Shown: positions 1 through 8,385, counted from the first letter of the stretch. The stretch: 42,769 bases of DNA from Burkholderiales bacterium (GCA_017853245.1 JAFMJY010000008.1:1-42769); one strand, 5' to 3'. Notes: generated by a model from the sequence alone, not told the origin. Made by a program: numbers and translations.

Positions 1-72
1 TCGTAGGGGCGCCGCCGCTACATTCAACCTGTTAGGATGGTGGTAACTTTTTTCGGTCCTGGGGAGAGAAAA

Positions 73-1095
73 ATGGCCTATCGCTTCACTTTCGGGAAAT
101 GGTTCGCGCTTGCCTGTCTTGTGTTTGCTGCCGTTTCCGGCGCGCACGGTCAGACCATTACCCTGCGAAACGCTACGGCCAACACGTGCCAGTACACTTC
201 GTTGTCCTTGGCAGCCGACCGAAGCATTGAGGTTCAGTGCGTCACGAACAGCCCGAGTGACCCTGGCTCCATCAGCTTTTCCTCATCTGGTGGTGCAACA
301 GTTGCCGACACTGCCTCTGGCGTAGCGGTGACCGTGACGCGCTTTGGCAACAGCGGAACTGCTACCACAGCCACCGTTTCATTTTCGTGCAGCGCAACAG
401 GCGGTTATGTTCCTCAATACTCCGGCGGTTCATCGGGAACCGTGTCCATTACGGGTAACGGCACTCAATCGTTCACCATAACCCCTACCGCACTCCCAAC
501 CGGGGTCACTTCTTCCACGATTTCCTGCGCGCTATCCAACGCTCAGGGAGCGAATTTGGCGAGCCCGACGTCGTTTTCACTCGTTGTTACCGCTTCAGGT
601 GGTGGCGGGGGTGGTGGGGGAGGGGCCAATTGCACTGGCGCTGCGACAGCACAGTTCTATGACCTTGTTGGCCAAGCCGGCAGCCGGGCGAAGATCATCG
701 ACCTGCGTAACGGTCAAACGGCGAGCGTTCGATTCCCGGCTAAGCGCGTCTCGGAGTTCGGGAGTCGCTTTGGCATCAACATCGGTCTAACGATGCCCGT
801 CCCGGGTTACGCCTACCCTTCCGATGGTTGGGAGATGGCGGTGTCTGAATGTCAGGGAGCCTTTAATGCTCCGCCCGCGGGAAACACGCGACCTGCCAAT
901 TGCGGGTACTTCGATACAAGCTCCTCAGGAAATATCAAGACCCGGGCTGCAGACCCTTTCTACTTTTGGACGTGCCGCCTGGACCCCGACAAAAATTATT
1001 TTCTTAACATTCGTTGGCTGAATCCAGCCACGAATGCTGCGACGTGTCCGACTGGAGCGTGCAGCGCATACGTTGATCTTTCCTACCAAGACTGA
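73..1095 (+). CDS. Secreted Calx-beta-like protein with poly-Gly linker and unknown C-terminal domain
   Basis: A 340-residue exported protein of unknown function. I chose the ATG at 73 rather than the in-frame GTG-type start at 37 because GGGGAGAG at 61-68 is a good ribosome binding site and the protein then opens with a typical signal peptide (residues 1 to about 26, cleavage near AHG-Q). Residues about 64-172 resemble a Calx-beta-type beta-sandwich: the GSISFSSSG start, the VAVTVTR strand and the SCALSN...L.SP end fit that family. Nine glycines (176-184) link it to a C-terminal domain (185-340) that I do not recognise, with cysteines at 187, 260, 277, 301, 325 and 330. Calx-beta domains are common in surface adhesins, so a cell-surface or extracellular role is inferred. 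It precedes a secreted prolyl isomerase and three GT41 glycosyltransferases and could be their client. It reads as less GC-rich than genes further right. Confidence 0.75.
   Translation: MAYRFTFGKWFALACLVFAAVSGAHGQTITLRNATANTCQYTSLSLAADRSIEVQCVTNSPSDPGSISFSSSGGATVADTASGVAVTVTRFGNSGTATTATVSFSCSATGGYVPQYSGGSSGTVSITGNGTQSFTITPTALPTGVTSSTISCALSNAQGANLASPTSFSLVVTASGGGGGGGGGANCTGAATAQFYDLVGQAGSRAKIIDLRNGQTASVRFPAKRVSEFGSRFGINIGLTMPVPGYAYPSDGWEMAVSECQGAFNAPPAGNTRPANCGYFDTSSSGNIKTRAADPFYFWTCRLDPDKNYFLNIRWLNPATNAATCPTGACSAYVDLSYQD
598..625 (+). repeat. G-rich tract encoding the glycine linker
   Basis: Tandem GGN codons with G runs of five, five and four encode the Gly9 linker of the secreted protein. 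The tract is impure, with no single G run longer than five, so simple slippage is less likely than in a homopolymer. It could form a G-quadruplex in the coding strand. Confidence 0.6.
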
Positions 1096-1108
1096 AATTG
1101 AATACGCA

Positions 1109-1144
1109 CGCCCTGCGCGGGAGGTATCGCGTAGGGCGCTCCCG
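1109..1144 (+). promoter_or_regulatory. Two mutually exclusive hairpins before the prolyl isomerase gene
   Basis: Four 6-base arms are interleaved: CGCCCT (1109-1114) is complementary to AGGGCG (1133-1138), and CGGGAG (1118-1123) to CTCCCG (1139-1144). The arms alternate and there is no base between the second and fourth, so the two stems probably exclude each other rather than forming a pseudoknot. The first stem would cover AGGG (1133-1136), the nearest Shine-Dalgarno-like sequence to the ATG at 1148. The arms are seen; a switching role is inferred. Confidence 0.35.
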
Positions 1145-1147
1145 AAC

Positions 1148-2074
1148 ATGTATACCCGTAACACCGCTTTTTCCTTCTTCGCTTTCGTGTGCCTGATCGG
1201 CTTGAGCGTACCGGGCGCGGCGGGCGACAAGCCCTTGATCACGCAAGGCAGCCTTGAGGTTCTCGCAAGGGACTTTGAGGCGTTTCTTCTCCGCGTCCCG
1301 GAGGGCCAGCGCCCAGAATTTCGGGCTTCCCTCGAGCGCGTGTCGAAGGCGGTGGAGTTAATTTACACAAACCGCACGCTGGCCAATGAGGCGCGGGTAA
1401 AGGGTTACGATAAGGACCCGCTCGTCGCGTTACGAGCCAAGCAGCTTGAGGAGGGATTCCTCGCTCAGGTATGGCAAAGTCGGCATCAGGCGGAGATGGC
1501 GACCCCAGATATGGTTGAGCGCGCTCGCGATGTCTATCGCCTGAACCCCGACAGATTCCGAGAGCCCGAACGCTTAACAGGCGAATACCTCCAGATCTCC
1601 CTCGTTGGTCGTACGCGGGAGATGGCGATGGCTCGAGCCCGCGAGGCACGTGATAAGTGGCTTGCGGGGGAGTCATTCTCTCGGATCGCGACCGAGTACA
1701 ACGACGATGCGTTGTTTCCCAAGACTCGGGGTCGGTTTCAGCAGGTCGCGCCGCGCGACTTGGAAAAGGCCATTTCTGAGGTAGCCTTTTCTTTGTCGAA
1801 GCCCGGTGAGATCTCGCAGCCCGTGGAATCGGGCGCGGCCTTGCACTTGGTGCGCCTAGAGCATAAAACGCCATCCCGCATGCGCTCTTTCGATGAAGTG
1901 AAGGAAGGGCTCATCGCCGATGAGGTCGCTCGCTTCAAGGGGCTGGAGACTGAACGGCTGATTGGCGAGCTCAAGAACACCCCGCAAACCAAGATCCACG
2001 AAGCCAACATATTGGACCTCGTGAAAGAGCCCCTTGCTTCAGGCGCGACTCGGAGCTCATCGAGGGCGCCCTAG
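1148..2074 (+). CDS. Secreted parvulin-type peptidyl-prolyl cis-trans isomerase
   Basis: A 308-residue SurA/PpiD-like prolyl isomerase, expected to act on proteins in the periplasm. Residues 1-26 form a signal peptide ending VPGAAG. Residues about 30-140 are helical, like the SurA chaperone arm. About 142-239 is a PpiC/parvulin domain, with EYLQISL, the FSRIATEYNDD segment, a GRF turn, EVAFSLSKPGEISQPVES and a final HLVRLEHK strand. The reading frame continues upstream to 1034, but the ATG at 1148 gives a proper signal peptide and avoids overlap with the preceding gene. The only Shine-Dalgarno-like sequence nearby is AGGG at 1133-1136. Between a secreted protein and three glycosyltransferases, it is plausibly a dedicated folding factor for an exported client. 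That role is inferred from position only. Confidence 0.8.
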   Translation: MYTRNTAFSFFAFVCLIGLSVPGAAGDKPLITQGSLEVLARDFEAFLLRVPEGQRPEFRASLERVSKAVELIYTNRTLANEARVKGYDKDPLVALRAKQLEEGFLAQVWQSRHQAEMATPDMVERARDVYRLNPDRFREPERLTGEYLQISLVGRTREMAMARAREARDKWLAGESFSRIATEYNDDALFPKTRGRFQQVAPRDLEKAISEVAFSLSKPGEISQPVESGAALHLVRLEHKTPSRMRSFDEVKEGLIADEVARFKGLETERLIGELKNTPQTKIHEANILDLVKEPLASGATRSSSRAP

Positions 2075-2127
2075 CTGGCTGCTCGTCGAGTCGTTCCACA
2101 TGGGTTGGTGCTTTTGCCGCATGCGCG

Positions 2128-4119
2128 ATGAGGCGGGGCGAGGCTAACCTCGAGGCAGCACTTGCCGCAGCGGAGTTACTCCATCGAGCGGGTGACTTGG
2201 ATGGAGCGCTCGCCGCCTACGAAAAATCCGCAATTTTGTTCCCGGCCGAGCCCGAACCGCTGTTTCGGTTGGGGCTGGTACACGCCCAAAAGGGCAAGCT
2301 GGAACTCGCTGAGTCGGCGCTGAGACAGGCCATTGCGCTCGAGGAGCAACCGCATTACCTCTACGCGTTGGGTGACGTCTACGAGCGCGCCGGACATCGG
2401 GCGGAAGCAGTGAGCGCTTGGCAAAGGGCGGTGAGGCTGCGGCCCGAGTTCGCGAACGCCCATGCCAGATTGGGTCTTGCCCTTGCGGACGACAATCGGC
2501 CGGACGAAGCAATCTTGGCTTTCCGCAGGGCGGTCTCGTTTGCGCCGAGGGATAAGCGAAGCTGGTGGAATCTGGGCGCAATGCTATCCCGCGCTGGCGC
2601 TGATCGCCTGGCCCTTGACGCGCTCGAGGAAACGGTGCGCCTGTCTCCCGAGCACGCCCGTGCGTGGGAACTTTTGGGTGCCGTGCGGCTTCGCTGTGGC
2701 GAGGTGATGGCCGCTCGTGATGCGTTCTGCCAAGCGACTCGTATCGATGTGAGCCTCCCCGGTGCGTGGTTGGGCCTGGCCAATTGCGATACGCATCTCG
2801 GTAACACCCGCGAAGTCCTGACTAACCTCGATCGGGCCGAGGCCCTGAAGCCAGCTGATGCCGCCCAGATTGCAAGCCAGCGGCTCATCGCGATGCACTA
2901 CACGACCGCGAAGAGCACTCGTGCGGTGTTCGAGGCCCATCTTGATTGGGCGCGGCGCTACGCTCCAGCCCGGGGAAAAACTTCCGGGTTTCGCCCAAAC
3001 CAGGACCCCGGGAAGAAGCTTCGCATCGGTTATCTATCACCGCGCTTTCATCGGTCATCGGCTGCATCGTTGTCGCTTTCTGTGCTGTTGAATCACGACA
3101 AGACCCAATTTCAGGTCTATTGCTATGCCGAGCAATCGTTCGAAGACGATGTGACGAGACTTTTTCGCAATTCAAGCTCAGGTTGGCGCACAACAGCAGG
3201 CCAATCTGATGAAGCCGTGGCCAACCAGATTCGTGCGGATGGTATCGATATCCTTGTCGACCTTGCGGGGCACACCCCGGGGCACCGCCTGCCGGTGCTC
3301 GCTTGGCGGGCTGCGCCGGTTCAAGCTACGTGGCTGGATTACTTCAACACCACGGGCATCGACGCGGTCAACTTCATCATCTCGGATCCCGTGCACTCAC
3401 CACCCGAGGCGCTACAGCCTTTTGTAGAGCGCGTGACCCGGTTGCCGGCTCTGCGCTACTGCTGGACGCCACCCACCTATGCGCCAGAGGTTCGGCAGCC
3501 GGCAGCGTGCACCGGTGCCTCGCCGGTTTTTGGCTCTTTCAATCGTCTAGCGAAACTGTCCGGTGAGACGCTGGACGTCTGGTGCCGCTTGCTGAGGCAG
3601 CTGCCGGAGGCCCGCCTAATCGTGAAGAATTCCGCGTTAGGGGGAGAGCCGGAGCGCGCCCACGTGCGTTCGTGGTTCAAGTGTCGCGGGATCGACCCGA
3701 GCAGGATCGATCTCAGGGGTGCCTCGAGCCATGCCACTATGCTTGATGAGTACCTCGAAATCGATGTGGCACTTGATACATTTCCGTACAACGGCGGGCT
3801 GACAACTCTGGAAGCCCTGTGGATGGGGCGGCCCGTTGTCGCGCTTCGTGGCGAGACTATGATCAGCAGGCAGTCCCTGGCGATTCTCTCGGCGATCGGG
3901 ATGCCGGAGTTGGTGGCAACTAATACCGATGCATATGTGCATATCGCGTGCACTCTCGTCGAGCATCCAGAGCAACTCGCGCAGGTGTCTGCGGGCCTCA
4001 GGCGACGGATGCGCGACTCTGCTGCAACCGCTGTGCCGCGCTTTACCCGAGACCTCGAAGCCCTCTATCGGCATGAGTGGAAGCGATGGTGCGAAAAGCC
4101 AGCCCCGGGGATCGCGTGA
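2128..4119 (+). CDS. TPR-containing GT41 (OGT/SPINDLY-type) glycosyltransferase, first of three
   Basis: A 663-residue cytoplasmic protein of the O-GlcNAc transferase type, which in this family transfers a sugar from a nucleotide donor to Ser/Thr of proteins. Residues about 5-245 contain roughly six TPR units (for example LFRLGLVHAQKGKLELAESALRQAI). The catalytic region spans about 296-660: RIGYLSP (299-305), DILVDLAGHTPGHRL (374-388), APVQATWLDYFNTTG (396-410), FNRLAKLS with the donor-site lysine K476, and DVALDTFPYNGGLTTLEALWMGRPVV (546-571). In the first motif the position usually held by a conserved His appears to be Ser. The substrate sugar cannot be told from sequence. The start ATG at 2128 lacks a clear ribosome binding site; TTG at 2107 is an alternative. 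Its stop overlaps the next gene in GTGA. Confidence 0.88.
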   Translation: MRRGEANLEAALAAAELLHRAGDLDGALAAYEKSAILFPAEPEPLFRLGLVHAQKGKLELAESALRQAIALEEQPHYLYALGDVYERAGHRAEAVSAWQRAVRLRPEFANAHARLGLALADDNRPDEAILAFRRAVSFAPRDKRSWWNLGAMLSRAGADRLALDALEETVRLSPEHARAWELLGAVRLRCGEVMAARDAFCQATRIDVSLPGAWLGLANCDTHLGNTREVLTNLDRAEALKPADAAQIASQRLIAMHYTTAKSTRAVFEAHLDWARRYAPARGKTSGFRPNQDPGKKLRIGYLSPRFHRSSAASLSLSVLLNHDKTQFQVYCYAEQSFEDDVTRLFRNSSSGWRTTAGQSDEAVANQIRADGIDILVDLAGHTPGHRLPVLAWRAAPVQATWLDYFNTTGIDAVNFIISDPVHSPPEALQPFVERVTRLPALRYCWTPPTYAPEVRQPAACTGASPVFGSFNRLAKLSGETLDVWCRLLRQLPEARLIVKNSALGGEPERAHVRSWFKCRGIDPSRIDLRGASSHATMLDEYLEIDVALDTFPYNGGLTTLEALWMGRPVVALRGETMISRQSLAILSAIGMPELVATNTDAYVHIACTLVEHPEQLAQVSAGLRRRMRDSAATAVPRFTRDLEALYRHEWKRWCEKPAPGIA

Positions 4120-6254
4120 ACGAACCACTCATCGCCGCAGTCAAGCAAATGCTGCGTGCTGGCGACATTGCCAAGGCATGGTCTGCGCTACAAGATCTCT
4201 CTGATGACGACTCGGGCGCTGCGGAGCTTTGGTACCTACGCTCCTTGGCATCACAGCAGCAGGGAAACCTCTCTGATGCGCAGCACAGTATCGCGACAGC
4301 AATGCGTCTCGTGGATGGTGAGCCCGCATATTTTCGGTTGCAGGCTGCGCGAGTCGCTGCGCAGCAGGAGTCGCATCACGAAGCCATTTCCTGGTTTAGG
4401 GCGGCGCTTGAAAAGGACGCCACGCTCGGCCTAGCCTGGGCGGGCCTTGGATCATCCCTGTTGGCGGCAGGAAGAACCGATGCGGCGCTCGACGCCTTGG
4501 AGCGCGCAGTTAGCCTCGGTGCAGCCTCGGCAGGGGTCTTGTATGACATCGCTCGTGTGATGCTTGCGAGCGGGCGCCTTGAGGAGGCCGAGGCCTGTGC
4601 GAAAGAGGCCCTGGGTACACCCGGTGGCGCTGCTGATGCGCTCCTATTGCTTGGCGACATTTATAAACGCCAAGGTGAGCCGATCAAGGCGCTTCAGGCT
4701 TATCAACGGGCGCAGGAAGCAGCTCCCGACAACGCCCAGTCGGGCATTGCTGCGGCGACCCTTCTTTGGGAGCGGGGGCGTTGGGATGACGCCCGTGGCG
4801 CCTACGTCGATCTTGCCATGCGAAACCCAAGCAGTCTCCGGGCCGCCTTCGGTGCAGCCCTAACCCTCCCACATGTTTACGGAAGCCAAGCCCACCTGGA
4901 TGAGAGCCGTGAAACTTACGCGAAGGCACTCGCGACCCTGGCCCAGCTTCCTGTCAGGCGGTTCGCAAAGCCGCCCCGTGACATCCTGCAAGATCTTCGC
5001 TGGTGTAATTTTCTGCTGGCCTACCAAGGTAAAAATGATGTGCTACTCCAGTCCGTGTTTGGAGATTTCGTACAGGCAGTTCTCAGAGGCTCTGCCCCCG
5101 AATGGCTGGAGTTACCCGTAAGGCCGAGATCCAGCCGGAGCCGTATACGGGTGGGCTTTGCAAGTCATTTCTTCTACGACTGCACTGTCGGGCGGTATTT
5201 TTCGCCGTGGATTCTGGGACTCGACCCCGCAGCATTCGAGGTTTACGTCTATTACTCGAACACTCACGTTACGCCGAACACGCATGAGCTGAGAGCACGA
5301 GCCTCCGTATTCCGGCATCACGGAGGCTTGCCAATTCAAACGGTGGCGCAGCGCATCCGGAACGATGAACTCGACGTCCTCATATACCCGGAGTTGGGAA
5401 TGCATCCGGATACCTTCGCGCTCGCCCACCTTCGCCTCGCGCCCGTCCAATGCGCTGCATGGGGCCACCCTACAACAACAGGCTTGACGGCCATCGATGC
5501 ATTCATTAGTTGCGCATCGATGGAGCCCGAGGACGCCCGGGCGCACTATCGCGAGCAGCTCTTTTTGCTGCCAGGGCTGGGCACCCGGTATGCCCACCCT
5601 GGGACTCCTGCTTCCGTCTCGCGCACCGAGCTCGGATTGCCCGATGGCCGGACTCTCTACCTGGTGCCGCAGTCCCTGTTCAAGATCCATCCCGACAACG
5701 ACGAGCTGATTGCGGATGTTCTGGCTGCAGACCCCAATGGCCTCGCAGTGTTATTTGCAAGTGAATCACGCGTCATTGTCGATGCGCTTGTTCGTCGCTT
5801 GAAGCCTGTTTTCCACCGCCGCGGACTTTCAACACAAAAATACTTGCATTTCCTCCCCGCATTGACCCACGAGGCCTACCTCGCTGTAAACCGGCAGTGC
5901 GATGTAATGCTAGACACGGTTCACTGGTCCGGGGGGAACACCGCGCTCGATGCGCTATCGGTTGGTTTGCCGATCGTGACCCTCGCGGGACCGCTTATGC
6001 GGGGTCGACAAAGCAGTGCCATGCTTCGACTCATGGGCCTGGGTAGCCTAATTGCCAGCGACCGCGATCACTATGTGAAGATCGCCGTGCAGCTCGGTAC
6101 GGACCGAGCGCGGCGGATGGACTGTCAGCGCGATCTGATCTCGGCGCACTCAATGCTTTTCGACGACGCGGGACCCTTGGCCGCCCTGAGCAACGCCATA
6201 ATTGGTTTGGCGCAAGGGGTTGCAACAAGCCATCATGACTTAGGTGGCGCGTGA
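4116..6254 (+). CDS. TPR-containing GT41 glycosyltransferase, second of three
   Basis: About 712 residues. I prefer GTG at 4116, which overlaps the previous stop in GTGA and has GGGG at 4107-4110 as ribosome binding site. ATGs at 4077 and 4086 are in frame and possible. The N-terminal third is TPR repeats. The catalytic part begins near IRVGFASHFFYDCTVGRYF and continues with DVLIYPELGMHPDT, LAPVQCAAWGHPTTTG, the QSLFKIHPDND donor-site motif with its lysine, and DVMLDTVHWSGGNTALDALSVGLP. This is a divergent GT41 subtype, closer in style to bacterial OGT/HMW1C-like proteins than to the first paralogue. The usual His of the first motif appears to be Cys (FFYDCTVG). Cytoplasmic protein glycosylation is the family function. 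The acceptor is unknown, and the secreted product of 73-1095 is one possibility. Confidence 0.86.
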   Translation: MNEPLIAAVKQMLRAGDIAKAWSALQDLSDDDSGAAELWYLRSLASQQQGNLSDAQHSIATAMRLVDGEPAYFRLQAARVAAQQESHHEAISWFRAALEKDATLGLAWAGLGSSLLAAGRTDAALDALERAVSLGAASAGVLYDIARVMLASGRLEEAEACAKEALGTPGGAADALLLLGDIYKRQGEPIKALQAYQRAQEAAPDNAQSGIAAATLLWERGRWDDARGAYVDLAMRNPSSLRAAFGAALTLPHVYGSQAHLDESRETYAKALATLAQLPVRRFAKPPRDILQDLRWCNFLLAYQGKNDVLLQSVFGDFVQAVLRGSAPEWLELPVRPRSSRSRIRVGFASHFFYDCTVGRYFSPWILGLDPAAFEVYVYYSNTHVTPNTHELRARASVFRHHGGLPIQTVAQRIRNDELDVLIYPELGMHPDTFALAHLRLAPVQCAAWGHPTTTGLTAIDAFISCASMEPEDARAHYREQLFLLPGLGTRYAHPGTPASVSRTELGLPDGRTLYLVPQSLFKIHPDNDELIADVLAADPNGLAVLFASESRVIVDALVRRLKPVFHRRGLSTQKYLHFLPALTHEAYLAVNRQCDVMLDTVHWSGGNTALDALSVGLPIVTLAGPLMRGRQSSAMLRLMGLGSLIASDRDHYVKIAVQLGTDRARRMDCQRDLISAHSMLFDDAGPLAALSNAIIGLAQGVATSHHDLGGA

Positions 6255-7942
6255 CCGCTGACGCTGTTCGCACCCTTTATAACCAGGGTAATGACGAGTT
6301 GCGCGCACAGGCCCTTGAGCCCGCTGCGGATAGCTTTGGTAGGGCGCTCGCAGTGGACCCCTCCTACTGGCCTGCTTGGCTGGGTCTTGGCGTCGCTTGG
6401 CGTTTACTTGGCCGCGACGCTGAGGCGGCCAGCGCCTTCAAACGCGTGTTGAATCAGGAGCCTGGGCAGCGCTTTGCGTTATCCAGCCTCGCTGAAAGTC
6501 TGATGTCCCTTCGTCGCTACGATGAAGCTGCGGAGGCGTTTGCACAATTGCTTGCCATCGACCCTGGCGCTCGCCATGGCCAGGGCCTCTTGTTGTATGC
6601 ACGCTTGCTCAGTGGTGACTGGCGTGATGTCGACAGGTTGATCGAATGCTGCAGCCGAGGGGTAGAGCACGACGAGGAGGTGGCCGAGCCTTTCAGTCTG
6701 CAAGCAGCGTCAGTTTCCCCAGCCCAGCTGCAAAAGTGTGCGCGGCGCTACGCGCAGCGCTACTACCCCCCTCGATTCGCAGCCCCCCCTCAGCGGCTGC
6801 CGCTTGGCAGCAAAATCCGAATTGGTTACGTTTCCGGAGAGTTCTTTCACCAAGCTACCTCCATGCTCTTGGCCGGGGTGCTGGAGCTACATGACAAGAC
6901 ACGATTTGAGATCTTTGCCTTTGATAATGGTCCAGATGACGGCAGCAACCTTCGCCGGCGCATCGAGGCGAGTGTCGATTCGCTCGTTACCATTCGCAAC
7001 CTGACTGATGAGCAGGCTCTGCGTGCCGTGTGCGAGCGCGGCATCGACATCTTAGTCAATCTCAATGGTTACTTTGGGCGGCGGCGTCAGGAGTTATTCT
7101 CCATGAGGGCGGCGCCCCTGCAGGTCAATTACCTCGGGTTCCCGGGGACGCTCGGTGCACCTTACATGGACTACGTAATTGCGGACCGGATAGTTATCCC
7201 CCCCGAACACCTGCCTTTCTATGATGAAAAGGTAGTCTGGTTGCCGGAGACTTATCAGCCAAACGACCGATCCAGGCCAATAGCGGATCGTACTTTTGAG
7301 CGTGCTGAAGTCGCCCTTCCGGAGGACGGCTTTGTTTTTTGTTGCTTCAATAATACCTACAAGATTCTGCCGGCCATGTTTGATGTCTGGATGCGGATTC
7401 TCAAGCGTACGCCAGGCAGCGTGCTGTGGCTCTTCGCGGCAAATGAGGCGACTATTGCCAATCTGCGTCGCGAAGCCTTAGTACGTGAGGTTGACCCATC
7501 GAGGTTGGTTTTCGGTGCCCCTATGCAATCGGCAGAGCACCTCGCCCGCTTGCGGGCCGCAGACTTGTTTCTCGACACGCTGCCCTACAATGCGCACACG
7601 ACCGGGAGCGATGCCCTCTGGGCTGGGTTACCTGTGCTGACTTGCAAGGGGTCGACTTTCCCTGGGCGTGTGGGGGCTAGCCTTCTCGAGGCGATTGCGC
7701 TGCCCGAGCTCATTGTGGAGAGCCTGAACGAATACGAAGATCGGGCGGTGCATCTGGCGCACCATCCGGCGGAACTCGCAGGATTACGTGCGAAGCTCGC
7801 CCAACATCGGCTGACAAAGCCGCTATTTGATAGCGAGCGTTACACGCGGCACCTCGAGCGGGCCTATGAGTCCATGATGGTGAGGTACAGGGCTGGCCTA
7901 TCGCCGGACCACATCGTTGTCGCGCCAGAGCCCCGAGCCTAA
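6251..7942 (+). CDS. TPR-containing GT41 glycosyltransferase, third of three
   Basis: A 563-residue protein with a shorter TPR section (residues about 1-115, two to three units) and a full OGT-type catalytic region. Motifs are KIRIGYVSGEFFHQATSML, FDNGPDDGSNLRRRI, DILVNLNGYFGRRR, APLQVNYLGFPGTLG, FCCFNNTYKILP with the donor-site lysine, and DLFLDTLPYNAHTTGSDALWAGLPVL. It starts at GTG 6251, overlapping the preceding stop as GTGA, so translation is coupled to the second enzyme. The equivalent of the conserved His of the first motif is Gln, a form I believe occurs in other bacterial members. The three paralogues share only family motifs, so they are old duplicates or separate acquisitions, not recent copies. 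Confidence 0.88.
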   Translation: MTADAVRTLYNQGNDELRAQALEPAADSFGRALAVDPSYWPAWLGLGVAWRLLGRDAEAASAFKRVLNQEPGQRFALSSLAESLMSLRRYDEAAEAFAQLLAIDPGARHGQGLLLYARLLSGDWRDVDRLIECCSRGVEHDEEVAEPFSLQAASVSPAQLQKCARRYAQRYYPPRFAAPPQRLPLGSKIRIGYVSGEFFHQATSMLLAGVLELHDKTRFEIFAFDNGPDDGSNLRRRIEASVDSLVTIRNLTDEQALRAVCERGIDILVNLNGYFGRRRQELFSMRAAPLQVNYLGFPGTLGAPYMDYVIADRIVIPPEHLPFYDEKVVWLPETYQPNDRSRPIADRTFERAEVALPEDGFVFCCFNNTYKILPAMFDVWMRILKRTPGSVLWLFAANEATIANLRREALVREVDPSRLVFGAPMQSAEHLARLRAADLFLDTLPYNAHTTGSDALWAGLPVLTCKGSTFPGRVGASLLEAIALPELIVESLNEYEDRAVHLAHHPAELAGLRAKLAQHRLTKPLFDSERYTRHLERAYESMMVRYRAGLSPDHIVVAPEPRA

Positions 7943-7947
7943 ATGTC

Positions 7948-8385
7948 GTGAACACCCGACAATGCGAGCTGTGTGAAGGTGCAGTGGAGCGGGTTTTGTG
8001 GCACGACGTCCTGTGCGTCGTGGTATCGGTCGACGACCCTGCGCTGCCAGGCTTCATCCGGGTCGTGCTCAACCGCCACGCGGCAGAGATGACCGACCTC
8101 CCCACCAGCGATCGCCAGCAGCTGATGCAAGTGGTATGGGCTGTCGAAACGGTCATCCGCCGGGAACTCCGCCCAGACAAGATCAACCTCGCGAGCCTCG
8201 GCAACGTGGTGCCCCACCTTCATTGGCACGTGATCCCCCGTTGGCGAGATGACCCCTGGTTTCCGCAGCCCATCTGGGCGCCAGCTGTGCGCTCTGCACA
8301 CGTTCCGCCGGCCCGGAGAGAGGCCGCCGATAGGATGATCGCGAATTTCGGGGCGCTACTCGACGCAGCGCTTGCCCGCGGCTAG
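7948..8385 (+). CDS. HIT-family hydrolase
   Basis: A 145-residue histidine-triad protein. The diagnostic motif HLHWHVIPRW (His-x-His-x-His) is near residues 91-100, preceded by NLASLGNVVP. HIT proteins hydrolyse dinucleoside polyphosphates or nucleotide phosphoramidates in the cytoplasm; which substrate applies here cannot be said. The CELC and H pattern at the N-terminus resembles the zinc site of some HIT subfamilies. The GTG start at 7948 lies five bases after the third glycosyltransferase, so it may be co-transcribed with it. No strong ribosome binding site is visible. Its 3' end overlaps the 3' end of gshB on the other strand by 30 bases. Confidence 0.85.
   Translation: MNTRQCELCEGAVERVLWHDVLCVVVSVDDPALPGFIRVVLNRHAAEMTDLPTSDRQQLMQVVWAVETVIRRELRPDKINLASLGNVVPHLHWHVIPRWRDDPWFPQPIWAPAVRSAHVPPARREAADRMIANFGALLDAALARG

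Noticed and set aside
1109-1144. Pseudoknot upstream of the prolyl isomerase
   Set aside because: The arm order allows it, but zero bases separate the third and fourth arms, which is sterically unlikely; alternative hairpins fit better.
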